A DNA stretch of 64,000 bases from Malania oleifera (lineage: Eukaryota; Streptophyta; Magnoliopsida; Santalales; Ximeniaceae). The notes beneath the pieces are model-generated. The model worked only from the letters and a program-made list of their open reading frames with translations, was not told the DNA's origin and searched no databases. Each line of letters starts with the position of its first letter. Positions within the stretch are counted from its first letter, which is position 1. A program made the position numbers and the translations under genes. Location: contig NC_080422.1 of assembly GCF_029873635.1 (NCBI RefSeq), positions 10,261,764 through 10,325,763 of the forward strand. The letters are read 5' to 3'. This document shows positions 53,669 to 64,000 of this stretch, piece by piece.

Positions 53669-56600
53669 CTAGTACTCCCATTTCTTCAGCTCCATGCCGT
53701 CAGGAGGGCTGCCCTCCACTTTCTTTGAACCCACATCTTTCCAATTTGTGGACAGCACCGTCCCATTTGACTCCACCTGTTTCATTATAACAGCACAGCA
53801 CATCCATTGCATTTAAAATATAACATATGATCAATTTTACAAAAATCCAGTGACTGGTGATCTAACTGAAAATACTTTCACTATAGCGCCAACACTAAAG
53901 AAAGGAGGAGAAGAGCCGATCATCCCCATGTTTGGTCATTTGAGATCCCAGTGGGAATCCTTTTTTTATCTCAGAAAAAAATGTTTCTACTTCTAGGCTT
54001 CATGTGTAAACATATTAAATAATTAAATGCAAAATAAAACAAAAACATAAATAACATTGAATACGTTAGATCATTAAATATCAATTATACAAAAAAAAGA
54101 ATTAGATATTAAAAATTAAATAAATCTAATTTATATATGGGCATTGAAAATTATAAACATAAAATAATTCACAATAAGTGAGTAAAGTATAATAAGAATA
54201 AATCCACATAATAAAATAATACATCACATAAATCAAATAATAAATATAATAATGATAACAATCTGTGTTTTTCATTTTAGTTTTGCAACACTAATAGATG
54301 GCAAGGTGGCCATTTTCCCTCTCTTCATCTGCCAATCTCGCTTTATTTTATTTTATTTTTGATGCATGTGAATCATTTGTTCAACTGGTTGAAACAATTT
54401 ATGCATTCCAATTCTAAATCAAACATGCAAATGGCATTCCTTGTTATTCAGGTCTTCGAACCAATCTGAAATAATATCGCACGGTTATTCTGTTTCAGTA
54501 GTGTGATTTCTATGCAAATGATTCAAAATCAGTACTTGGGACCCCTGCATCCAACATAGCCTATGAAATGACTAAAACTAGTAAGTAAAAACTTAAGCCC
54601 TTCAAACACTACAAGCAAAGGAGAATGCATTCGGGGGATTTTTATGTCATTAAAAACAAAACAAAAGATGGCTCGTACAAAAAATTTGCTCATGGCTCTT
54701 CTCATGTCATCATCTGCATTTTGATAAATGTCTCGGAACAGCTTGTTGACAGCTGCATCACCATCTAGCTTTTCATCTTTTTCCTGAAATTCAAATCAGC
54801 ATAAAGTCAAATCACTTGACCAAAACAAAGACAAGCTTCAAAGTAAGAATACATAGCCATTTTTTATTTATTTTAGTAAATTCTCCACTTAGTGGCGAGC
54901 CTAAATAAAAGGAATGAACTTTCCAACATATAGGCACTGAGTTGCTGTAAGACCTCTTTCTTCACTAGAGCTTCCAACTTTTCCCAATCTTTGGCTCTTG
55001 CTTTTGAAGATGGATACGTAGGCCTGCAGGATCCAACTGCAAACTCATAAAAAGAGAAGAAAGTTGATCAGCAATCAGCATGCAAGAAAACTTTCCGGGC
55101 ATAATAGAGAGATTATTTACACCAGACAGATGATAGTGCGATATTGTATCCATTCTGAGAAACATGATACTCAAGAAACAATAGTAATTTCTTGTTTTAA
55201 ATGCAGACTGGCTACATATACAGTGACTAACCTGATGACACATTTACTAATTGCAGAGCAGTAAGTTTCTTGCTGAATTCCAGAGATGTCCAATGAAAAG
55301 CTTCAGCTTTTACAAGGTGGATTTCAACTTTGGTTGATAATACTTCATACCTACACTTATCAGGTATTATCTGCTCTTCCACAAAAACAACCATAGAAAG
55401 CAAAATCAATGCGCAACCAAATCAAAACCCAGTGATGTGCAGTGGAATTTTGATGGTAAAGGAAAACACCAGTACTCGGCAATTTTTGTGGGAGGAATTA
55501 AGGAAAGTACAAAACATTTTGATCAGATTAACAAGAAACTCACAGATATATATCAGCAGATTCCAAAACAAGGAAAAAAAAAAAAAGGTGGGCTGGGGAA
55601 GAAGCCAATACACTAGACAAAATTTAATAGGATGCTGCAATTCTATAAATGAGATTTTTTTTGCCTAAATGGCCAAGAAAATTTCTGAAGTCATTCTAGA
55701 GCAAGTCTTTCCATAGAAAGAGAAATCAAGGAAAGATTAACATTAAGTAGCAAAGTACTACATCAATGCACAACGGAATAATGAGGATAGCCATAAATTT
55801 TGCATGAGCAGCCATGTAATCAGTGCAGAACTAACCATGTAATATTTGAAAAAATTTACATTCATATAAAGTAAAATCCTTTCAAAAAGCAATTCTTTAG
55901 TACGACAGTCCATCAGTACCTTTGCAAATAATCGAGTCTGAAAATGATAAACATTTTCACCAAGGACATTAATGGCTACACTTAGCTGCAAGATAAAAAT
56001 TTATCACAATTACTTATCCCCTCAGTAAAAAATATATTACAATTACTTATCCCCTAAGCTTCCCCCAAGAAGAATTGGAGAACCAGCTGAGATCTTGAAG
56101 CAGAAAGGTGTTTAAATGGCAAATGAAAGCACTGTTATTTTTATTAGACGAGGGAACAAACATACTATTTGTTCACCGAAGTCAACGACTACATTTCTCG
56201 ATGGAATTCCCTTTGCGAATACAGTTACTACAACTTCCTCTGGTTTCTGGTAGTACTCATGCCTGTCCAACCATGTTAGGAAAACAAATATAGATGAAAG
56301 GAAAGGAAGCCAACACAATGATATCTGTTGTGAATATGTAATAGGGTTATTACACACATGCAGCAAATTGAAACAAAAACAGACGAACTCTACAAAGCCC
56401 TAGCAAAAATCTCCACTGTACTGTCAACAAGAACTCCACAAAGTTTCAACCCTCGGCCCTTTCATATCAGGCATCATGAGCCCTCCATATGCAAAACCTT
56501 TCCCATCAGGGGTCACGAGCCAATGCAAAACCTTCCCCTTACAGATTTCAAGTGACACACCTTCTAAATGAGCCACAACTCAACCAATTACAACAGGTCA

Positions 56601-59600
56601 TTGTTAGACTTCAAAAATATTAGCAATATCATAAAATTATGTGTAACTACATAAAAATAATAGTTGAGGCAACAACATGGCAGCATTTGTTCAACTTTTC
56701 CAGCTGCTGCTTAAGATCAAAATAAGGCTGGACCACTTGGATTGGTAATGTGTTATCAAATGATATGTTTATACCTTAACAAAGCACAAAATACAATGAG
56801 GATCAAATGATATGTTTATACTTCAAAACATCTATGAATAAAGTAAAACCATGACAAGAGATTTTCTTTCATGTGGCACCCTCTGGTGGTTAAGAGCACT
56901 GACGAGTGTAGTGCTGCAATTATTTACCCCTAGCTTCACAAGTTTAATTGAGGATCCCACAACAATTGTTCACTCTATGGGAGATAAATAATGTTACAAA
57001 TAAACCCACATCATAAGCAACCACCCCAAGCCTTATATTTGTATCCAAAAGGACCTTTGTATTTCAAGGCCCACTCTTAGTCAAAAATCCACAATGAAAA
57101 CAAGAACCTACAGAGCAGTCCACCTCAATCCAAATATCTCAGTCTGTCACTTGCAATTTTAGTTCCAATCATTAGCTCAAGAATGCAAGAACCAGACTTG
57201 GTCACTGTGGTCCTTGGTGGAGAGGATAGTGAAAAGGTAATGTGGTGACAATTGATCCTTCTCAAGGTGTGACAAAATCCTCTTTTCTGAGATTATAAGT
57301 TGTTAAAATCCCGAGTATCTTTGTGTATAATGGGTAAATTAGGAAAGAGTGTAAATGTAGGAGATTATATATTATTCTGTAGGGATTATTTCCTTATTAG
57401 ATTAGGTGATTGTATTATAAGATTGTGATGTACACAATGTTAATGTACACAGAGTTGAATAGAATTTTTGTATTCTGCTAACATGGTATCAGAGATAGGG
57501 TTTCTCAACCTTAGCTAACTATGGCCAGCTTTATCACCAACGGCACCGACAACAGTAGAGGGTTGACCCCTGCTGAAAATATCGATGGCGATTCGGAGAT
57601 CACATCCGTTGGAGGTTTGAATGGGCTAGACAACACAACTTTTTCACTCGCAGTGGAAAAATTAAATGGAAAAAATTTCCGTGAGTGGGCTCAATCCATA
57701 AAATTGGTAATCTAAGGGAAAGGAAGACTGGGTTATCTTACCGGCGAACGGAGGAAACCCGACTCCACCGAAGTTGTAGCCTTGCAAAAATGGAGGTCCG
57801 AAAACTCCATGGTCACCACTTGGCTCGTCAACTCGATGCAACCTTCAATCAGGAAAATCTACTTGTTCTTATCCACGGCGAAGGACGTCTGGGATGTAGT
57901 TCATGAGACGTATTCCGATGTCAAAAGTTACTCGCAGATTTTGAGATCAAGACCCGGTTGTGGCAAATGAGGCAAGGCGAGCGAGGCGTGACTGAGTATT
58001 TCATGGAGATGACCCATCTCTGGCAGGAGCTTGACCTGAGCATCGAAGAAGAATGGGAATGCTCCGGCGACAACGTACGATACAAAAAACGACTCGAAAA
58101 CGAATGGGTCTTCGAGTTCTTGGCCGGCCTCAACCGAGATCTGGATGATGTGTGGGGACGAATTCTTGGCCGAAGACCTCTGCCATCAACCCGAGAGGTG
58201 TTCGCTAAAGTAAGGAGGGAGGAAAGCTGAAGACGCGTGATGCTGAAGCCACAGCCGGATCGTGTTGGGTTTGAAATACCAGCCCTAAATTCGGGTGGGT
58301 CGGACGTCTCGGCTCTGATTTCAAAAGGCCGGGGAGGATACGGAAAAAAATCACAAAGAGACAAATTATGGTGTGAGCACTGTCAAAAGCCAGGTCATTC
58401 AAAAGAAACCTGCTGGGAAATTCATGGAAAGCCTACAGATTGGAAACCGAGACATTACCAAAAAAATCGTGGGTATCAGGCTACCACTGACAGTTCAACT
58501 GGAAAATTACAAGGTGAAAAAAACAATAATATCAGTCCAAGTAGTGCATTCAACCCTGAACAGTTGGATCAACTATATAAAATGATTACCTCCATTCAAA
58601 CATCGGGTCAGTCTTCCACTGGTTCTCTAGCTCACCGAGGTAATTATTTATCAGCCTTAAATACTATATGATGCCACAAATCACCATGGATAATTGACTC
58701 GGGTGCATCTGATCATATGATTGGTTCTTATCAATTGTTTTCATCCTATTCGCCATATGGTGGAAACCTGAAAGTCAAAATTGCAGATGGTTCACTCTCA
58801 CCAGTTGCCGGTAAAGGAAGTATTCGCATATCTGACTCTGTAACCTTAAAATATGTCCTACATGTTCCCAAGTTATCTTGCAACTGGTTATCCATTAGCC
58901 AATTAACAAAAGACTCCAATTGCTCTGCTAAATTTGTTTCATCTCATTGTGTTTTTCAAGATCTATCATCGGGGAAGACGATTGGCACTGCTAAAGCGTA
59001 TGAGGGACTCTACTACTTTGAGGAGGCAAGCTTGAGTGAACAATGTAATACTGTAATTTGTGATTCTGCATCTATTTTTAGAGATAATGAACTTTTGTTA
59101 TGGCATTCTAGGATGGGTCACCCAAATTTTCAATATCTAAAGCGTTTGTTTCCGTCTATCTGTTCAAATAAAATGTCTCTTGAGTTTCAATGTGAAGTGT
59201 GTGAACTTGCAAAACATCGGCGTGCTTCTTACCCAACATCCATATACAAACCATCCAGTCCATTTACTATGATTCACAATGATTTGTAAGGACCCTCAAG
59301 ATCCCTCAATCGCACCCATACAAAATGGTTTGTTACTTTTATTGATAACCATACTCGTTTTTGTTGGGTTTACTTGTTGAAAAATAAAACCGAAGTCCGT
59401 TCCATTTTTGTTGGTTTTCATTCCATGATTCAAACACAATTCCAGACTCACATTCAAATTTTATGTACTCATAATGGTACGGAATATTTTAATGATGTTC
59501 TGGGAACTTATCTTCAAGAAAATGGGATTGTTTATTAGAGCTCTTGTGTGGATACACCTCAACAAAATAGGGTTGCTGAAAGAAAAAACAGACATATACT

Positions 59601-62560
59601 TGAAGTAGCTCGAGCATTGATGTTTACTACAAACATGAGAAACTATTTTTGGGGAGATGCCATCTTAACAACTACACATTTCATTAATCGAATGCCGAGT
59701 CGAGTCCTTTCCTTTGCCACTCCTCTCTAGAAATTCCAAGAACATTTTCCTACCTCACGACTCCCCTCCAGTATTCCACTGAAAATCTTTGGTTGTACGG
59801 CTTTTGTTCATATTCATGCTCACCATCGCGATAAATTGGATCCTCGTGCCGTTAAATGTGTCTTCATTGGTTACTCCCCTACTCAGAAAGGCTACAAATG
59901 CTATGACCCTATCTCAAAGAAAATATTTGTTAGCCTTGATGTCACATTCTTTGAAACCACTCCTTATTTCCCAAAACCCTCTCTTCAAGGGGAGCAATGG
60001 AATGAAGATCGGTTCTTTGACTTCTTTACCACAGAGTCTATCGAATCTCCTATTACCACTGACTTGGTGCCATCTACTGAGTCTCCCGTTGCATCATCAT
60101 TCCCTGACAAATCCACTGAGTCTCCCGTTGCGTCACTTCCTAAACTGTCAAACACAAAAGAGCACTTAACCTCAGGGGGAGATGCAGGGAAGCAAAACAA
60201 CACAGACATACTAGTTTACTCAAGAAAGCCAAACACAAAGAACAGGGAGAATCTCATACCTGAGGCACCAAGCGATTTGGAACCGGTGATGGCCCTGAAC
60301 AACCATGAGTCTCATGAGCCTGCTTCTGATAATCCTGTACTTGATGACATCAATTTACCTATTGCAGTCAGAAAACAAACCAGGTCATGTACCCAATATC
60401 CCTGGTCTAAATATATGTCTTATAACAGCTTGTCTATAGGATATCATGCCTTTGTCTCTAACCTTAACAGGATGAGAATTCCAAAGACTATTCAGGAAGC
60501 TCTGGAAATACCTAAATGGAGGGAGGCTGTCATGGAGGAAATGTGGGCTCTGGAGAAAAATGGGACTTGGGATGTAATGAATCTGCCGAGAGAAAAGAAG
60601 CCAGTTGGTTGTAAATGGGTTTTCACAGTGAAATATAAATCTGATGGGACAGTTGAACGATATAAAGCCCGACTCGTTGCAAAAGGATTCACATAGACTT
60701 ATGACATTGACTATACAGAGACATTTGCACTGATGGCAAACTTGAATACAGTTCGGATTCTCCTATCCTTGGCAGCCAACTTAGATTGGCCACTACAACA
60801 ACTTGACATTAAGAATGTATTTCTAAATGGTGAGTTAAAAGAAGAATTCTGCATGACAATACCACTAGGCTTTAGCAAGAAAGGTAAAGAAAACAAAGTA
60901 TGTAAACTCAAGAAGTCCTTGTATGGACTCGAGCAATCTCCCAGGGCATGGTTCGACAGATTTGCAAAAGTAATAAAGAACCAAGGATATCAACAAGGGC
61001 AATCTGATCACACCCTATTCTTCCAACAGTCTGAAAGAGGTAAGCAAACCATTCTAATAGTGTATGTTGATGACATAATTTTAACTGGGGATGATACAGT
61101 AGAGATGGAAAGATTGAAGAAAGTTCTAGCTACTGAATTTGAAGTTAAAGACTTAGGACAAATGCGGTACTTCTTGGGCATGGAAGTTGCTAGAACGAAA
61201 AAGGGTATTAGTGTCTCTCAGTGAAAGTATATCACTGATCTCCTAATTGAAACTGGCATGCTAGGATACAAACCTAGTGAAACCCCGATTGAAGCAGTAA
61301 AGAGGGTTGAAGACTGTGAAATTTTTGTTGAAAATGAGAGGTATCAGAGATTGGTTGGTAAGCTAATCTACTTGTCACATATCAGACCAGATATTGCATT
61401 TGCAGTTAGTGTGGTAAGTCAACACATGCATTCACCAAAAGAAGCTCATTTAGATGTTGTATATAAGATCCTTCGATATCTCAAAGGCTCCCCGAGAAAA
61501 TGACTCTTCTTCAAGAAATGTGAAAGCAAGGAAGTAGAGATCTTTACAGATGCAGATTGGGCAGGATCAGTGGAAGATAGAAGGTCCACTACCCGTTATT
61601 GCACATTTGTCTGGGGAAATCTGGTAACTTGGAGAAGCAAAAAACAGAATGTAGTAGCTCGTAGTAGTGCCGAAGCTAAATTCAGAGCAGTTGCTCAAGG
61701 ATTATGTGAAGGACTATGGTTACGAAAACTCTTGGATGAACTACGGGTCCGGGTGAAATTTTCTCTCAAATTCTATTGTGACAACAAAGCAGCCATCAGT
61801 ATCCCTCTCAATCCAGTTCAATATGATAGGACTAAACATGTAGAAGTAGACCGACATTTTATCAAAGAGAAAGTTGAAGAAGGAACTATCTGTATAACCT
61901 ATGTACCTACCAAGGAATAAACTGCAGATATTTTTACGAAACGGTTGGCACTGCAGAACTTTGATGATCTCATTAACAAGTTGGAGATGATTAATATCTA
62001 TGATCCAACTTGAGGGGGAGTGTTAAAATCCCGAGCATCTTTGTGTATAATGGGTAAATTAGGAAAGTGTGTAAATGTAGGAGATTATATATTATTCTAT
62101 AGGGATTATTTCCTTATTAGATTAGGTGATTGTATTATAAGATTGGGATGTACACAATGTTAATGTACGTAGAGTTGAATAGAATTTTTGTATTCTGCTA
62201 ACAAGTACCCCCCCCCCCCAAACAACACAAACCCCCAAAATAAATAAATAAATAAAAGAAACTTCAAGAGCTAGTTCTTTCATAAATGGGGAACATAAAA
62301 GGCGTATTTTTGTTTATGAACTATAGAAATTCTCGAAAACATATAAGCAATCCAGCTTGCAGATACCTGTATTTTGGTTTGACCGGTGCCATTGCTTCTA
62401 TTTCATGGGATGTGCTATTTCTTTTTCCAGCTTCTTCGTGAGTTCCAGAAGTTCTCTCTGACAATTGGTGCAAGAAAGAAGCAGGTTCAAGATTGTGCTG
62501 AGGATTAAAGGTTATGGGCTTAGCTAGATGACCAGTTTTCTTTGAAGAAGCAACCAAAAT
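53669..62560 (-). CDS. SGT1: SGT1 co-chaperone (CS and SGS domains), 5' partial
   Basis: Minus-strand exons in order: 62560-62367, 56262-56166, 55985-55920, 55370-55232, 55036-54954, 54783-54679, 53776-53669 (TAG at 53671-53669). All introns are GT-AG and phases agree, giving 263 residues of a protein usually near 360. The TPR-coding exons lie beyond 64000 or were not recognised. The linker ends PVKPKYR. The CS domain spans [35 protein letters not shown] and [19 protein letters not shown]. The SGS domain spans [29 protein letters not shown] and the end [19 protein letters not shown] with [11 protein letters not shown]1 works with HSP90 and RAR1 in stabilising NLR immune receptors and with SKP1 in SCF ligases. 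The first visible intron is 6.1 kb because of a copia insertion in the opposite orientation. Confidence 0.95.
56263..57300. other. SGT1 intron sequence left of the copia element
   Basis: AT-rich, no feature seen apart from two near copies of the phrase ccctttcatatcaggcatcatgagcc-type sequence at 56457-56480 and 56505-56525. Confidence 0.5.
57301..57483 (+). repeat. Left LTR of the 57301 copia element
   Basis: 183 bp, identical in length to the right LTR and different at six positions. Short, without the palindrome clusters seen in the other LTRs of the window. Confidence 0.9.
57521..61990 (+). pseudogene. copia gag-pol polyprotein, full order kept but many stops
   Basis: One long frame with a one-base shift near 57935. 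Domains in order: gag from ATG 57521, zinc knuckle [14 protein letters not shown] (58369-58410), protease DSGASDHM (58696-58719), pre-integrase WHSRMGH (59101-59121), integrase with HNDL and [12 protein letters not shown] (59554-59589), RT with GCKWVF (60609) and YVDD (61063-61074), RNase H with TDADWAG and DNKAA, ending TADIFTKRL. In-frame stops at 57713, 58228, 58669, 59287, 59537, 59728, 60694, 61222, 61501 and 61918. Most replace a Gln or Arg codon of the family. It can no longer make the protein. Confidence 0.85.
62021..62203 (+). repeat. Right LTR of the 57301 copia element
   Basis: 183 bp copy of 57301-57483, directly after the polypurine tract. It is followed by a C-run at 62208-62219. 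Confidence 0.9.
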
Positions 62561-64000
62561 CTATCAAATGCATAGACCATAAAATGCTACAATGCAAATT
62601 AAGAGTAAAAAAAGTAACAAAACCAACTGTAGAATGGACTATTTAAAGCCTCAGGAACATATTTTATATATAACAAAGGTCCAAAAAAATATCACCCAGA
62701 AAAAAAAATTGGGATACAAGCAGCACCAATTTGCATGAAAAAACTGCACAAATTGCAAGCAACACATGATTTCAAGTTTTCATCCAAATTTAATTTCAAA
62801 GATCCCAAAAAAACTAAATTAAAAATATAAATAAATAGAAGTTAAAAAAAAAAAAACTTGCCTGACAGTTTGTTTCCTTCAGAAGTAGTGCAAACTGTTC
62901 TATTTCCCATGATTTTAATTTTTCATCCAAATTTAATTTCAAAAATTCCCCAAAAAAATTCAAATAAAATAAATGAAATCTCCCCCCCCCCCCTCCCCCA
63001 AAAAAAAAAAAACATGAGAACTACATCGGACATCACAGGTTGTGCAAACTGTTCTATTTCTTCAAAATTCCCCCAAAAAAGATTAAAATCTAAATGAATA
63101 GAAATTCCCAAAAATAAATAAATAAATGAGTGTTTGGCTGAAAGTTCGTTTCCTCATTAACCAATGCACGGAACCAAATGAGTGTTTGGCTGAAAGTTTG
63201 TTTCCTCATTAACCTATGCAGAGAACCACATAGGACATCAGAAGTTGTGCGCACTGTTCCATTCCTTCATTTTGATTCTTGCGTAAGTACTTCTTAATGA
63301 TCATATTTTAATTTTTAAAAGACCACAACTAAATCACTTAGCTTACATTTTGGTTCGTGAAATCATTATTCCCAGGAATAAAGAGGTACAATTGAAGTAA
63401 TTAATAGTTGACACAAAAAGAAATTGTTAGTTTCATAAAGCAAAGAACAATGCCAAAAATTTTATGAATAATTATTCCCAAATTTCACCATGGGAATGTC
63501 TATTTCATTCCTATTCCATGTTGAACAGTATAAACTTTTACAAGTGTGACTTCTTTCTAAATTGCTAAATATCTACACAATTTTCATTACACTCTCACAA
63601 GTCACTATATTCTATGAACTAAATATTACCTTATGCTGCGTTTGGGAGCATGAATTTCAAGCTTTCAGATTTGGATTTGTGTGGATTGGAAGAAATTCAG
63701 TATAATTTTGTGTTACATTCTATCCAAATTTAAGGTTTGAGTTCCGAACTCCCAAGGGTTAATAAATTTAAGTGCAGTTATGACGACAAAAATATGGGTA
63801 GTAATTTAAGTGCATCAGTTTAGAATTAGCCTGTTACTTTATCACATGATCTGAACATCAGATGCCAAGACCATATTTAAATGTTACACCAAATTTATAA
63901 TTAGGAAGATACCCAACCAATATCCCTCAATATATTGGGGGATTGAGTAAAAAACACAGTGAAATCACAGAAAATTTAAAATATAGACAAAACATTAATC
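62561..64000. repeat. SGT1 upstream intron with local duplications
   Basis: No certain exon. The phrase ttgtgcaaactgttctattt recurs at about 62888-62907, 63038-63057 and, changed, 63244-63263. A tract of C followed by A (62983-63011) is present. A short minus-strand frame at 62910-62865 with a possible gc donor could be an exon, but no SGT1 residues are recognisable. Confidence 0.5.
63126..63229. repeat. 52-bp tandem duplication
   Basis: A unit starting atgagtgtttggctgaaagt at 63126 is repeated at 63178 with a few substitutions (cgttt/tgttt, caatgcacgg/ctatgcagag). Two copies. Confidence 0.85.

Larger units (their letters stand above)
57301..62203 (+). mobile_element. Full-length copia retrotransposon with near-identical LTRs, coding region decayed
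   Basis: LTRs 57301-57483 and 62021-62203, each 183 bp and TG...CA. I count six differences between them. The primer-binding site tggtatcagag (57484-57494) fits initiator Met tRNA. The polypurine tract cttgagggggag ends at 62020. It lies antisense to SGT1 in its intron. Flanking words aagt (57297-57300) and aagt (62203-62206, sharing the last LTR base) may be a remnant target duplication, not exact at 5 bp. Confidence 0.9.

Noticed and set aside
53318..53681. Two overlapping minus-strand frames of about 90 codons downstream of SGT1
   Set aside because: Overlap in different frames, no family similarity, and position in the presumed 3' UTR.
62865..62910. Additional upstream SGT1 exon
   Set aside because: Needs a GC donor and its residues do not match SGT1; the region is part of a local duplication.

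Overview
This is nuclear DNA of a repeat-rich flowering plant, most likely a woody eudicot. The evidence is spliced genes with GT-AG introns, AT-rich introns full of LINE, hAT and SINE remnants, and nested copia, gypsy and Mutator elements between genes. The species cannot be named from the sequence. Nothing bacterial, organellar or CRISPR-like is present.

Two host genes can be read exon by exon, and both are cut off at their 5' ends by the window. On the + strand (869-26829) fourteen exons encode a PIAL1/2-type SP-RING SUMO E4 ligase (819 residues visible). On the - strand (62560-53669) seven exons encode SGT1, the HSP90 co-chaperone (263 residues visible; the N-terminal TPR part lies beyond the window). 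The genes converge, and all splice phases join without a break, so both look functional.

Layout: 1-10738 is PIAL intron 1, swollen by opposed and nested LINE pieces, a hAT element and a tRNA-derived SINE. 10988-18218 holds a 5' half of a LINE (ORF1 plus endonuclease) and a LINE 3' end. 18219-26829 carries most PIAL exons, with a hAT element having a perfect 8-bp target duplication just before the SP-RING exon. 26830-28237 is the PIAL 3' region. 28238-52720 is interpreted here as one large, old Mutator-like element with TIRs of about 285 bp. It carries a degraded MULE transposase reading leftward from the right TIR and a degraded GRF-type zinc-finger gene reading rightward from the left TIR, the convergent two-gene plan of MuDR. 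It has been invaded by a copia element (31652-35490), a gypsy-type solo LTR inside the transposase (35670-38582), gypsy LTR fragments, and a second copia element inside the right TIR (40646-52587). That copia element holds a further LTR element (44239-49934), which in turn holds a gypsy LTR and gag fragment (46377-49694). 52721-64000 is the SGT1 locus, whose 6.1-kb intron contains a fairly young but stop-riddled copia element (57301-62203).

The most unusual signals are the two-gene Mutator element with a GRF gene in the mudrB position, and clusters of the palindrome GTCGAC and close variants in the LTRs of several different families. Two of these clusters, one in a copia LTR and one in a gypsy LTR, have six sites in almost the same 135-bp layout.
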